Source of the DNA: Paludibacter sp.
GTDB lineage: Bacteria > Bacteroidota > Bacteroidia > Bacteroidales > Paludibacteraceae
NCBI GenBank assembly: GCA_028710895.1
Contig: JAQTTH010000006.1
Span: 1-64,000 of the forward strand
Length of the DNA stretch: 64,000 nucleotides
Direction of reading: 5' to 3'
Shown here: piece by piece, positions 24,982-35,400 of the stretch
Layout: every line of letters starts with the position of its first letter
Numbering within the stretch: position 1 is the first letter of the stretch
Notes under the pieces: model-generated
Seen by the model: the letters and a program-made list of their open reading frames with translations, nothing else
The model's database searches: none
What the model was told of the DNA's origin: nothing
Program-made: the position numbers and the translations under genes

Positions 24982-26583
24982 ATGATTCGATTAATACATA
25001 CGTATATTATATTATTGATTTGCCTATGCATGGTTGGTTGTTCACTCACACCCAATGAGCTGAAAAGAGCTGAAAAGCTAATGAAAACGTCACCCGATTC
25101 GGCTTTGACCGTGCTCAAGGGCGTACGACGTCTCCAACTCATCAATCCTGCCGACAAGGCTTTGTATGCGCTTTTAATGAGTAAGGCCTTATACAAAACA
25201 AATTCTGAAATTACTTCAGACTCTCTTATTTCCATTGCCACAAACTATTATGATGCAAAAGACCCAGTGAGAGCCGGCTACTCGTGGCTATACTCCTCGC
25301 GTTGTGCCAAGAATCGTGGCGATGCAGAAGTACAGGCAGCCAATCTACTTAAAGCTCAGGAATTTGCTCAAATGTCTGATGATTATAAACTGCGGGCACT
25401 TATATACTGTGATAAAGCCGACATGTACCAATCGCAGGGACAAATGGATAGCTCAATTATCCTGAACAAAAAAGGATTATTGGCATTCCGCAAAGTTAAC
25501 GATGCATACAATGCAGCGCTGACAATTTATACTATCGGTTATATTTATTCAAGTATGCGTCAAAATGACAGCGCATTATTTTACCTCCTTTTAGCAGAAA
25601 AACTGGCAAGACCTCTCAATAAAATAATACTCTCACAAACTATCTACAAAGGACTTGGTAATAATTATTTTCACCACAAAGACTACAAAAAAGCCTTGTA
25701 TTATTATCAGGCTGCGCCTATCACGCATACAAGTGTGTATGATTACAATAAATGGTATTTAATAGGATATACATTTATAGAACTAAACAAATTGGATTCT
25801 GCCAAATTCTATCTTAGAAAAGTAAAAAGTGCTAATAAATTCTCGCCGAGCTATTATTCGCTTTGGCAAAGAATCTACGAAAAAGAAGGTAATTACACGA
25901 AAGCTTTAGACTTCTCCAAGCAAGTTAATTCAGCCCAGGACTCAGCTTACAGACATTCATTATCGACTAGTTTTGCGGGTATTGAACGGAAATATAACTA
26001 TGAACACTTGCAACTGGAGAACAAAAACCTGATTATCAATAACAAAGAACGCGGAATAATCATTCTCGCATTCTTATTGATATTAAGCATCATTATCATT
26101 ATATCACTCTACCTGAGTGCCCGCGTACGAAAACAGCAGTTAATAATTCAACAGGAACTCACCGAAAAAGAAAAAGCATTACTGGAGAAAGCAAACGAAA
26201 ACAATGAATTATTACTTCGACAAACCAAGTTGCAACAATATCTGCTTCGGAACATTAAGAAATCTCATCTCCCCAAAAGGGGAGTTTCAAGCGCTGACAC
26301 AAAAAGTACCGCCTCGTCAGATAAAAAAATAGGTGACGAAATTATTACTCATGTTGATTTTCTATACCAAAACATTTCTACCAGACTTGGCGAGCAATAT
26401 CCAAATCTTACTGCTAACGACATCTTGCTATGTTGCATGTTACTGGCCGACTTTGATTCGGGTATGATTGCTACTTTTTTAAATATTCGACTAGACTCCG
26501 TGCTCACTCAACGTGCCCGACTCCGCAAAAGACTTCAACTCAAAAACGAACAAAGTCTGACCGATTTCCTGTCTCATTTTTGA
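24982..26583 (+). CDS. Lipoprotein TPR regulator with transmembrane helix and HTH output
   Basis: 533 residues. Signal peptide with lipobox MVGC (Cys near 20); a long TPR-type helical repeat region (about 25-330, e.g. DKADMYQSQGQMDSSIILNKKGL, YKGLGNNYFHHKDYKKALYYYQ); one strong membrane helix about 353-373; a coiled-coil stretch (QQELTEKEKALLEKANENNELLLRQ); and a C-terminal LuxR-like HTH (about 475-533: YPNLTANDILLCCMLLADFDSGMIATFLNIRLDSVLTQRARLRKRL). A periplasmic sensor tied to a cytoplasmic DNA-binding domain is a Bacteroidota design. It sits right upstream of a palindrome-rich control region that is duplicated at 37.3 kb together with a decayed copy of this gene's own 3' end, so those elements are likely targets. 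Confidence 0.88.
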   Translation: MIRLIHTYIILLICLCMVGCSLTPNELKRAEKLMKTSPDSALTVLKGVRRLQLINPADKALYALLMSKALYKTNSEITSDSLISIATNYYDAKDPVRAGYSWLYSSRCAKNRGDAEVQAANLLKAQEFAQMSDDYKLRALIYCDKADMYQSQGQMDSSIILNKKGLLAFRKVNDAYNAALTIYTIGYIYSSMRQNDSALFYLLLAEKLARPLNKIILSQTIYKGLGNNYFHHKDYKKALYYYQAAPITHTSVYDYNKWYLIGYTFIELNKLDSAKFYLRKVKSANKFSPSYYSLWQRIYEKEGNYTKALDFSKQVNSAQDSAYRHSLSTSFAGIERKYNYEHLQLENKNLIINNKERGIIILAFLLILSIIIIISLYLSARVRKQQLIIQQELTEKEKALLEKANENNELLLRQTKLQQYLLRNIKKSHLPKRGVSSADTKSTASSDKKIGDEIITHVDFLYQNISTRLGEQYPNLTANDILLCCMLLADFDSGMIATFLNIRLDSVLTQRARLRKRLQLKNEQSLTDFLSHF

Positions 26584-26624
26584 CCATTTCTACAGCATTT
26601 CCCATTTCTTAAAATAGGCTGTAC

Positions 26625-26760
26625 ATATAATTATTAACACTTCCAGTCATATAACACTGTAAAACAATTATTTACAGCGATTAATTTCACACACCTGTAC
26701 ATGTAATAAATATCGGATATTCGAAAAATATTCGATCTATTTTATTTTACTTTACCCGAA
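26625..26760 (+). promoter_or_regulatory. Control region, copy 1
   Basis: Ordered elements: TGTACATATAA at 26630-26640; inverted repeat CTGTAAA-N7-TTTACAG at 26657-26677; TGTACATGTAA at 26696-26706; direct repeat ATATTCGA, 11 bp apart, at 26717-26735; then a TACTTTAC -7-like box at 26748-26755. The 49 bp 26695-26743 are identical to 37408-37456, whereas flanking DNA of the two copies agrees only partially. Confidence 0.85.
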
Positions 26761-26793
26761 AATTTTAGATAAACTTTCACACACAATCAATTC

Positions 26794-27258
26794 ACGAAAG
26801 CAAAGAAATTGGCTGCCGATGACCAGCAACTATTCTTTTCTAGTGAATCAAATTCGAAAAATCGGTGTGTAAAGGAGAACAATGCTACAAATTCGGAGAA
26901 AGAGTTTAAACTTCCGTAGACTTCTGCAGAACTTCTGTATAAAGATATGAGACTTTCGCAAACTTATGCGGAACTTCCGCATAAAGATACGAGACTTCCG
27001 CAGACTTATGCGAAACAACAGTATAACAATACAAAACGGCCGTATAGTAATCTGAAAGATTCGGATAAGAATGCCGATTACTTGCAGACCTATATAACGA
27101 AATATCTAAACCCACGGAACTTCCGTGGAGTTATACGAAACTTCCGCAGACTTATACGGAACATTCTTTTAAAGATAAAAAACGTTAGAATAGCTCTATT
27201 AAAACAGATCAGAATTATACCGGACATTCGGGAAGCTACCCGAAACACCTGTATATAA
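26794..27258 (+). pseudogene. Broken copy of the small NQQLRFS-type protein, fused to the 21-bp array frame
   Basis: The frame KKLAADDQQLFFSSESNSKNR aligns with KRFSLENNQQLRFSNLAYR of the intact small protein at 37509. Here about 14 bp including the ATG are missing, the first codon being ACG, and the frame meets TAG at 26917-26919. That TAG occupies the place of CAG or CAA in later repeat units. The same frame then remains open through the 21-bp array to 27258 as heptapeptide repeats (RLSQTYA, ELPHKDT, RLPQTYA). An ATG at 26947 could start translation of the rest, but the peptide has no recognised fold. Confidence 0.6.
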
Positions 27259-27266
27259 ACAAGATA
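26911..27266. repeat. Degenerate tandem array, 17 units of 21 bp, upstream of FN3-like paralogue 2
   Basis: Consecutive units aligned on CTTCCGCAGACTTATACGGAA: for example CTTCCGCATAAAGATACGAGA, CTTCCGCAGACTTATGCGAAA and CTTCCGTGGAGTTATACGAAA. Seventeen units can be laid end to end; one (near 27101-27120) is 20 bp. Several adjacent units form inverted repeats (CTTATGCGG / CCGCATAAG). The array ends about 90 bp before the ATG at 27357. Period, unit number and distance to the gene equal those of the array at 2097-2453, although the unit sequence differs. Confidence 0.88.
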
Positions 27267-27356
27267 CAATCGCAGACAAGGCACATTGCCTGATATACCA
27301 AAATAATTTATTCACAACATAGTAATTTTCAATTGTATAACTAAAACAAAAAATGT

Positions 27357-28028
27357 ATGAGTACTGCAGATTTTATTCCACGTAGCGATTCTGAATTCAA
27401 CTTGTGGCAAGGAACATTAGTTGAATATGTAGCCCTGAATTTAGTTGCTTGGGGAATTCCAGAACCTGATTTTGCAGCGGTAAAATCAAAACAAAACGCT
27501 TGGATAACGGCATATGCCAAAGCAAGTAACAAACAAAACCGTACGTCAGTTGATGTAGTGGCAAAAGATGACGCACACACTGACTATGTAACTTCTATTC
27601 GCCCATTTGTTGCTGAATGGTTGGCTAGCAACAGTAAGGTAACCGATAGCGACCGTACCCTCATGGGTTTGACGGTAAAATCAGGCACACATACACCTGT
27701 AGCGAAACCAACAACTATCCCTGTAGCTTCTATTGACTTTTCTGTACGGAAACAACACACAATTAATTTTCACGACGAAACCTCAAGTCGTAGCAAGGCA
27801 AAACCCGAAGGTGTACACGGTTGCGAGATTTACACGAAGGTAGATGGCGATCCTCCTAAAGATGTTTCTGAAATGAATTATGTAGGCATCTGTACCGCTA
27901 CACCCTATACTATATTATTTGATGGTGCAAAGGTGGGTAAGATAGTTTATTATTGGCTTCGGTGGATTAACACCCGTGGCGAGTGCGGTCCGTGGAGTAC
28001 CCCGGTTAGTGCTATCGTAGTAGGTTGA
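27357..28028 (+). CDS. FN3-like conserved protein, paralogue 2
   Basis: 223 residues, paralogue of the minus-strand gene at 1346-2011. Helical N-terminal part (about 1-105) beginning ADFIPRSDSEFNLWQ, then a beta-rich part (about 120-223) with FHDETSSRSKAKPEGVHGCEIYTKVDGDPPKDVSEMNY and the closing YYWLRWINTRGECGPWSTPVSAIVVG, fibronectin-III-like. No signal peptide. Preceded by a 21-bp repeat array and followed by its own terminator, exactly as paralogue 1. Lies between the TPR/HTH regulator and the T9SS/YD-repeat genes on the same strand. Function unknown. Confidence 0.75.
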   Translation: MSTADFIPRSDSEFNLWQGTLVEYVALNLVAWGIPEPDFAAVKSKQNAWITAYAKASNKQNRTSVDVVAKDDAHTDYVTSIRPFVAEWLASNSKVTDSDRTLMGLTVKSGTHTPVAKPTTIPVASIDFSVRKQHTINFHDETSSRSKAKPEGVHGCEIYTKVDGDPPKDVSEMNYVGICTATPYTILFDGAKVGKIVYYWLRWINTRGECGPWSTPVSAIVVG

Positions 28029-28056
28029 AAAAATAACTGAATGAGAAATTGAAGTC

Positions 28057-28090
28057 TTTTCCAATCTCGAATTATCGGGATTGGAAAATT
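28057..28090 (+). terminator. Terminator after FN3-like paralogue 2
   Basis: 14-bp stem TTTTCCAATCTCGA / TCGGGATTGGAAAA with one G.U pair and loop ATTA, then TTTT. It lies 29 bp after the stop. Confidence 0.8.
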
Positions 28091-28128
28091 TTAAAATAAT
28101 TTTATCTATTAACTAATACTTCTCAATT

Positions 28129-29196
28129 ATGAACAAACTTACACTAACCTTATTTTTTTGCAGTATCATGCTTAGTGCTGCAGCGCAGCACAGTCTTACT
28201 TCGGAGTATAACTCCTACCGAGCTGCCGACCAGCTGGTAAAGCAACAGGTTGAATTTAAAGACCCCGAATCCTCGGGTAAAGATTTACACTGGGACTTTA
28301 GTATGGTACAACCCATAAACGAGGACTACAAACTTGATTATTTTATCCCGGATTCTACCCAAATGAACCGACTCTGTGGTATGGAACACAATACGCGTTA
28401 TTACTACCTCCAAAAGAATGATAGCCTATGGGCTACGGGGTTTGAAAACTCAACCACCTATATGGAATATGTAACACCTGAATTGAAGTTGAAATTTCCT
28501 TTTGCCTATGGAGATACACTGTACAGCCAATTTAAGGGAGCAGGTGAGTATTGCCATCGCGATTCTATCTATGTGAAAGGCTATACCCGTGTAATAGCCG
28601 ATGCCGAAGGTGAGTTGAAGTTACCCGAATTTGAAACTGTAAAAAAGGCTCTGCGAGTACGAACGCTGCGACATTATACGAAAACTGGAAAAGACAGCGT
28701 GGAAATGACACTAGACACTTACTCATGGTATGCCGCAGGAATCCGTTATCCGGTATTTGAAAGCATTAAAACCACCCTCAGTAAAAAAGGAGACAAAAAA
28801 GATGAACTGGGTGAAAGCATGAATGATACGACAGTATTCTCGACCTCGTTTTATTACCCGCCCGAAAAACAAATATCGGTGGGGCAAGCAACTACAACAA
28901 CCGACACAGGGACGACGCTTACGCAGGATATATCGAGAGTGTTTACCGAAGGGCAATATATGCCTAATCCAGTGATAGATAACCTCTATGTAACATATAA
29001 ACTTACCCGACCAGCCAAAGTGTGGTTTACACTCCATAATAACATTGGAGTAGCTCAATGCAGCACCTCGCCTGAAAACAGAATCGAAGGTTATAGTGCA
29101 ACCACTATAAATATGGGTAACCTACTAACAGGAACCTACACGTTGTATGTACATGTGGACGATATGGTGATGCAGAGAGTGGTGGTTAAGAAATGA
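28129..29196 (+). CDS. Secreted protein with type IX sorting domain
   Basis: 355 residues. Signal peptide about 1-19 (cleaved near SAAAQ), a beta-rich body without recognised enzymatic motifs, and a C-terminal domain of about 80 residues (YMPNPVIDNLYVTYKLTRPAKVWFTLHNNIGVAQ ... GNLLTGTYTLYVHVDDMVMQRVVVKK) that fits the type A T9SS sorting signal: PNP start, alternating strands, a GTYxLxV turn and a basic end. It should cross the outer membrane by T9SS and be surface attached or released. It lies 33 bp upstream of a YD-repeat protein and is probably co-transcribed. Confidence 0.85.
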   Translation: MNKLTLTLFFCSIMLSAAAQHSLTSEYNSYRAADQLVKQQVEFKDPESSGKDLHWDFSMVQPINEDYKLDYFIPDSTQMNRLCGMEHNTRYYYLQKNDSLWATGFENSTTYMEYVTPELKLKFPFAYGDTLYSQFKGAGEYCHRDSIYVKGYTRVIADAEGELKLPEFETVKKALRVRTLRHYTKTGKDSVEMTLDTYSWYAAGIRYPVFESIKTTLSKKGDKKDELGESMNDTTVFSTSFYYPPEKQISVGQATTTTDTGTTLTQDISRVFTEGQYMPNPVIDNLYVTYKLTRPAKVWFTLHNNIGVAQCSTSPENRIEGYSATTINMGNLLTGTYTLYVHVDDMVMQRVVVKK

Positions 29197-29229
29197 AATA
29201 ATATGAAAATTTAAATAAATATCTTTATT

Positions 29230-32200
29230 ATGAAAAGGACAATATTTTTAGTAATTTGTATTGGTTTTTATTTTACAAATCAAGCTCAAATTCCAAAGGC
29301 ACCTACTAGTCTGCTTAGTCCAACTACTGCAAATTTAGGCCTATATGGTGAAGTGCCAGTTTCTTTATATACAGGTACTCCTTCTATAGAAATTCCAATA
29401 TACGAAGTAAGTCAAAATCGTTTCAAATTACCCATTAGTTTAAGTTATCATGCATCAGGAATACGACCTGATCAACATCCCGGTTGGACAGGGTTAGGTT
29501 GGAATTTAAATACGGGAGGAGTAATTACTCGCATAGTAAATGATCTTCCGGACGAGAATATAAATACAAATCTAACACCTGCAAATGGTAGCTATTATTA
29601 TTGTGGATATTTTTACAATCACAATATATTAAATGGAAGTAATTGGAATCGGCGAACATATTTACGGCAAATTGCACAAGGAGATGAATCATTATTTAAA
29701 GATACACAACCGGATGAATTTTCTTTTAATTTTTTAGACTATCATGGAAAATTCCTAATTGGATCAGATGGAAGTTGGAAAGTACAATGCGATAAACCAC
29801 TTAAAATCATTTTTGATAATCAGTACCTAAATATTCCATTTGATATTTCTGGAACTGAACTTCAAAATGTCGGCTGTCCCCCTTCATTTAAAGGATTTAC
29901 AATTATTTCAGAAAATGGCACTAAATATTTTTTTGGAGGTGATAACACTTCTTTGGAATATTCAATTGATTTTTTCAATCAATCAGGAGGCAACTGGGTT
30001 GCTACCACATGGCATCTAACTAAAATAATTCTTCCAAACGGCAGTGAAATTAATTATACTTACGAAAGAGATAATTTTATAAATCAAATGTATCTCTCAA
30101 TAAATCATGATTTGGGAACCTTTGGTGAATACACATTCAATAATGGGATATTTAACCTGAATCTTGGATGTTCATCAACAAGTTATACTTCAATTGAATA
30201 TGGGTACGGGGGAAATCTAATTTCTCCAATATATTTGAAAACAATCACAACTCCAGATTGTATCATTTCTTTTGATAGAAGTTTTACGATGGAATTAAGG
30301 TACAGCAATTCGATTTATAATTACGCATATACTAATTGGTATAATTCAACTTCTTCTTTTCAATTTCTCAAATATTTAAATTCAACACAACAAGGGTACC
30401 CCCAATGTTTAGAGAATCTCAAATGGTATAAATTGGATAAAATATCTATTAAGAGGAAAGACGATTCTATTTTAAAATCATTCAATTTTATATACAACAA
30501 TACAGGTGTTGATCGCTTGTTTTTAACAAGTGTGGTTGAAAAAGGGACAGATGGGCAGAGCAAACTATATACATTTGATTACTATAATAAGACTCTGTTA
30601 CCACCTTATTTGTCAAATAAAGTTGATCATTGGGGATTTTTCAACAACAAATATGCAGCAATAGACAACTATTCAAACTATTATAATTTAAGAGAAGCAG
30701 ACCCGAATTATACTTTATATGGTGTCTTGTCAAAGATTACTTACCCTACAGGAGGATATACTCGTTTTATATTTGAACCACACAATTATAGAAAACAATT
30801 AAGTCTTAAGAGATGGGAAAGTTGTAACGAACTTCCAGTAAATAAACTTGCAGGTGGAGTACGAATTAAACAAATTATTAATTCTCCAACAGGTAATATA
30901 CAAGATGAGTATATAAATAAAGAATATTACTATACAAGCGATTATTTGCAAAATAAAGAAAACAGCATTAAATCGAGTGGTGTTTTAGGAGGGCAAATAC
31001 AATATTTTTTTGATCAATATATAGTATATTCATTTAACGACAATAATGCAAGAATGAGTAAAACACTTTTTTCTTCTCAATCCGTTTTACCCTGCTCTAA
31101 TAATACGTATGGAAACCATATTGGTTACACTGAGGTGATTGAGAAATGTAATGATAGTACATTTACCAGATATATATTCACAAATTTTGATAATGGAAGA
31201 ATGGATGAAGCAGCTGATACAATCATACAGTTGTCAAGTACACCTTATGAACCTTATGCTTCGAAAGATCAGGAACGTGGACTTTTACTTTTTAAGGAAG
31301 ATTATAATACTAATGGTGTAAAGGTTAAAAAGAGTGTTATGGATTATGTAAAAAGTGACAATTCAAGCTTTAATTATGTGAGATCAATGAAAGCAAGCAA
31401 TTCTAACATTTGTCCTACTATTTCAACATCCTACGATGAAGGGTCAGCATATAAAATATATACATATTCAATGTTGTTAAGCCACAAAAAAGAAATTACT
31501 TACAACAACACGGATTCATTAATTAATGAAACAAAGTTCAAATATGACACCAACTACCCTATAATCGTCAATCAAACGGAGAAAGATAGTCATGGAGATT
31601 CTATAACGACTGTTTATACATATCCATTCCATGTTGATGGTCAATATTATGCCCCCGCTCCCGGAACTAGTAGTTCGGCAGGATCAAGAGTTATTTCAAC
31701 TACATTGGCAACAAACTGTAAAAGTATGAAGTATCTCAACTTCCTAAATTCACCAATTGAAATTCTCATCTATAAAAACAGGAATGTAATTGGAGGTAAA
31801 CTCTTTTATTATGGTATGCATGGGACGAGTAACTATTTGCCGGATTCAATTTATTCAATTGAAACTTCTTCGCCACTTTCAACTTTTTGTCGTTACTCTA
31901 CACCCACTTTTCCTCAATACATAGTTGATGGAAGATATGAAAAATCGCCATCAATATCATATAAATATGATTCAAAATCGAATATAACCCAAATAACAGA
32001 AAAAGGTATTTCGACAGCTTATCTCTGGGGTTATAACTATCAGTATCCCATAGCAGAAATAAAGAATGCAACAATAGATAAGGTGACATCGTTACTCGGA
32101 GGCATATCGGTAGTTAATAACTTAGCTTTAAGCAATACGATAACTGATGAAAATATTGCAACACTAAATTCATTGAAATCCAATCTTCCCACTTCTCAAA

Positions 32201-32364
32201 TTACTATATATACATACAAGCAACTTGTCGGAATAGTTAGGAAGATAGATCCTAATGGTGTTGTCACGAATTACGAATATGATAATTTCAATCGTTTAAA
32301 GTGGATTACGGATACAAATGATAATCTTATGAAGGAATATCAATACCATTATTATAATCAGTAA
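29230..32364 (+). CDS. Large secreted YD-repeat/RHS-like protein (N-terminal type)
   Basis: 1044 residues. Signal peptide about 1-19 (FTNQAQ). The N-terminus (APTSLLSPTTANLGLYGEVPVSLYTGTPSIEIPIYEV ... PGWTGLGWNLNTGGVITRIVNDLPD) matches the first module of Bacteroidota SpvB/RHS-type shell proteins. The chain is Tyr/Asn/Ser-rich with repeated beta strands and ends in YD-like repeats (NGVVTNYEYDNFNRLKWITDTNDNLMKEYQYHYY). It has no RHS core and no toxin domain; those lie on the next gene 42 bp downstream. The two together may make one shell, a split RHS. Base composition is noticeably more AT-rich than the arabinose operon, consistent with transfer. Confidence 0.85.
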   Translation: MKRTIFLVICIGFYFTNQAQIPKAPTSLLSPTTANLGLYGEVPVSLYTGTPSIEIPIYEVSQNRFKLPISLSYHASGIRPDQHPGWTGLGWNLNTGGVITRIVNDLPDENINTNLTPANGSYYYCGYFYNHNILNGSNWNRRTYLRQIAQGDESLFKDTQPDEFSFNFLDYHGKFLIGSDGSWKVQCDKPLKIIFDNQYLNIPFDISGTELQNVGCPPSFKGFTIISENGTKYFFGGDNTSLEYSIDFFNQSGGNWVATTWHLTKIILPNGSEINYTYERDNFINQMYLSINHDLGTFGEYTFNNGIFNLNLGCSSTSYTSIEYGYGGNLISPIYLKTITTPDCIISFDRSFTMELRYSNSIYNYAYTNWYNSTSSFQFLKYLNSTQQGYPQCLENLKWYKLDKISIKRKDDSILKSFNFIYNNTGVDRLFLTSVVEKGTDGQSKLYTFDYYNKTLLPPYLSNKVDHWGFFNNKYAAIDNYSNYYNLREADPNYTLYGVLSKITYPTGGYTRFIFEPHNYRKQLSLKRWESCNELPVNKLAGGVRIKQIINSPTGNIQDEYINKEYYYTSDYLQNKENSIKSSGVLGGQIQYFFDQYIVYSFNDNNARMSKTLFSSQSVLPCSNNTYGNHIGYTEVIEKCNDSTFTRYIFTNFDNGRMDEAADTIIQLSSTPYEPYASKDQERGLLLFKEDYNTNGVKVKKSVMDYVKSDNSSFNYVRSMKASNSNICPTISTSYDEGSAYKIYTYSMLLSHKKEITYNNTDSLINETKFKYDTNYPIIVNQTEKDSHGDSITTVYTYPFHVDGQYYAPAPGTSSSAGSRVISTTLATNCKSMKYLNFLNSPIEILIYKNRNVIGGKLFYYGMHGTSNYLPDSIYSIETSSPLSTFCRYSTPTFPQYIVDGRYEKSPSISYKYDSKSNITQITEKGISTAYLWGYNYQYPIAEIKNATIDKVTSLLGGISVVNNLALSNTITDENIATLNSLKSNLPTSQITIYTYKQLVGIVRKIDPNGVVTNYEYDNFNRLKWITDTNDNLMKEYQYHYYNQ

Positions 32365-32406
32365 GTAACAATCAGAACACAGGGCTTTTTAAGTAAATAT
32401 ATTCTT

Positions 32407-35400
32407 ATGAAACATTCAATATACATAATCAGTTTAATGCTTGTGCCCGTATGGATATTGGCACAGAGTAGCACTCAGAACTATGTTCTGACCAAGACCT
32501 ATCAGGATGCTAATGCAAGTAGTTCGATCGATGTGATTCAATACTTCGATGGACTGGGACGGCCTGTAGAAACAGTGCAAAAAGGAGTAACACCAACGGG
32601 TGGTGACCTTGTAAGCCTTGTAGAATACGACGTGGCCGGGCGGCAGTATCGTAACTGGCTTCCGTTTGTTTTTGGAGGCACCCCGGGTGCATATGTGACA
32701 CCAACCGCCATAACTCAGGGAAGCCCGAGGAGCTATTATAATTACGATAACAAGCCGTATGCCACCACTGAATATGAGAACTCTCCCTTAAGCAGAGTAA
32801 CCGGACAATACGGGACAGGTACTGACTGGTATGCTAATTCTAAGAAAAAGAGTATTGCTTTTCATACAAACGTATCGAACGAAGTGCCCTACTATTTTGT
32901 GGGCAGCACAAAACAATTGCAGCGCAACGGATATTTTGATGCAAATACTCTGTATAAAACAGTGACAACCGACGAAGACAGCAAACCCACCACGGAATAT
33001 AAAGACAAACTGGGACGGGTGGTGATGACTCAAAGCAGCACCGATGTGCGAACCTGCTACGTGTATAACGATTTGGGGCAATTGAGTTATGTGCTACCTC
33101 CTATAGCCACCGACTCGCTGCCCACATCGGGTGTAATTGATGATAACCATGGCGTGCTGAAACGGTATGCCTACGTGTATAAATACGACGAACGTGACAA
33201 CCAAAGTATGAAACGCCTGCCGGGTTGTGATAGTATTTGTATGGTTTATGATAAGGCAGATAGATTAGTACTCTCGCAAGATGGTAACCAACGACAGAAA
33301 AATAAATGGACTGTTACAAAATATGATGTTTTTGGGAGGGTGCTCTATACAGGAATTATGACACGAAACAATTCGCGAACTCAACTGAAAACGGAAATTA
33401 ACGGGAAGGTTTTAACTGAAAGCTTTAATGGTACAACCGGATTTTATAACACTGGCTATAGTAACAATTATTTTTCGGGTGAAATAACACCCCTTGTTGT
33501 GAATTATTACGACAATTATAATTTCCGAAAAATGCAAACAGCTATAGATAGCCTGAAACTAATTTATTCTAGTCTTACCGGATACGATGCTATGTATAGT
33601 TTTGGTAAAGCCAATGGACTGCTTACTGGAACCCGTACATATATTTTAGATAAAACTGGAAATTATTTGGTAACAGCCTTATATTACGATGACAAAGGAC
33701 AAGTGGTTCAGACACGTTCAAATAACCAAGCGGGAGGCTATGATATTGTATATAATCATTACGACTTTGCGGGACGATTGCGTGGCAATCGCAAAGAACA
33801 CAATACTTCTTTCCAAACCATGTTACCTGAAGTATATACCTATGATTATGACAATGCCGGGCGACCTACCACAACCTATTATCAATATAGTACGAAACCA
33901 ACAGTTTTGCTTTGTAGTAAGTATTATGATGAGCTGGGTAGATTGACCACTAACTTCAGACATAATACCACTGATACGGTAAGTTACACTTACAATATTC
34001 GAAATTGGGTGAGTAGTATTAAGAGTGGAGGCTTTAAAGAAGAGTTGTTTTATAATACATCCAATCTTTGTTCAACGACTACACCCTGCTACAATGGCAA
34101 TATTGCTGCTTCCACATGGCTATACAACGGAGTTAAGAAAGCTTATGTGTATAATTATGACCAGCTAAACCGATTGAGATTAGCTACCGGATATCAAACT
34201 TCGGGTTGTACGTTGTATGCTCCGAATAACAGAGAACAGTTTGATTTTGATAAGCAGGGGAACGTACAACGTCTTTGGCGCGATAAGGATTATAGCGGCA
34301 TTGATTTTCTGCAAATGACATACAATGGCAATCAGGTGAAAGCTATAAGTGATGCATACACCAACCTTAATTTATCGTCGGTTAAGGAGTATAACAATGG
34401 GGCAAATCAGACAACAGAGTTTCTGTACGATAAAAATGGAAATATGATCAAAGATTATGATAGGAATATTGTTACTATTCGGTATAATTTATTAAATTTG
34501 CCGGACTCTATTCAATTTGCCAATGGCAATCAGATTATTAATCGCTATGCCGCCGACGGGCGGAAGCTCGGAACAGAATATTTCACAAGGGTAGTTTCTA
34601 CTGTAATTCCGATGGATAAAGACTCTGTGTGTAACTGGACGTATCAATCCGGAGTGACTAACCAGAGTGGAACAATATATATTGGTAACATTGAATATCA
34701 AACACTTAATGGAAGCCCATATAACTTGTTTTATATGAAATTTAAAAATCCAGAAGGATATTCCAATAAGTTTCTTATGTATTATAACCGATACGATCAT
34801 TTGGGAAATGTACGGGAAGTGTGGCAGGCTGGTACATCAACAAACTCTGCTTACCAACGTACACAGTATTATCCTAGTGGGCTACCTTGGGCAAGTAATA
34901 CAAGTGATTATCCGGGACATCAGCCATATAAATACAACAATAAGGAGTTTGTAGAAATGCATGGGTATGACACCTATGACTACGGAGCTAGAGGATATTA
35001 CCCTGCTGCTGACTTTATCCCAACTGTGGATCCGCTGGCAGAATTAACTCCAAGTATAAGTCCATATGCATATTGCAAAGGTAATCCAGTAAATATGATT
35101 GATCCTACGGGAATGTATTCTACTAAAGAATGGATGGATGATCATGGTTTAACGGACAATGATGTAACGACTATTTATAAAGCTCCTAGTGAAAATAAAG
35201 ACGACAATATTAAGAAACCGGATTTATTAGAGAATTTAAAAAACGATTTCTTAAGCTACTTTGGTTGGGGTCTTAATCCAGATGATCCAAAAGATAGAAA
35301 GAAATTAGATGAAGGTTCAAAAAACAGGGTAAAAGCTGCTGAAAAAATTGATGAAGCAAATAGATTTTTAATTATACAAGGTACGTTGTTTTTCGTGGGA

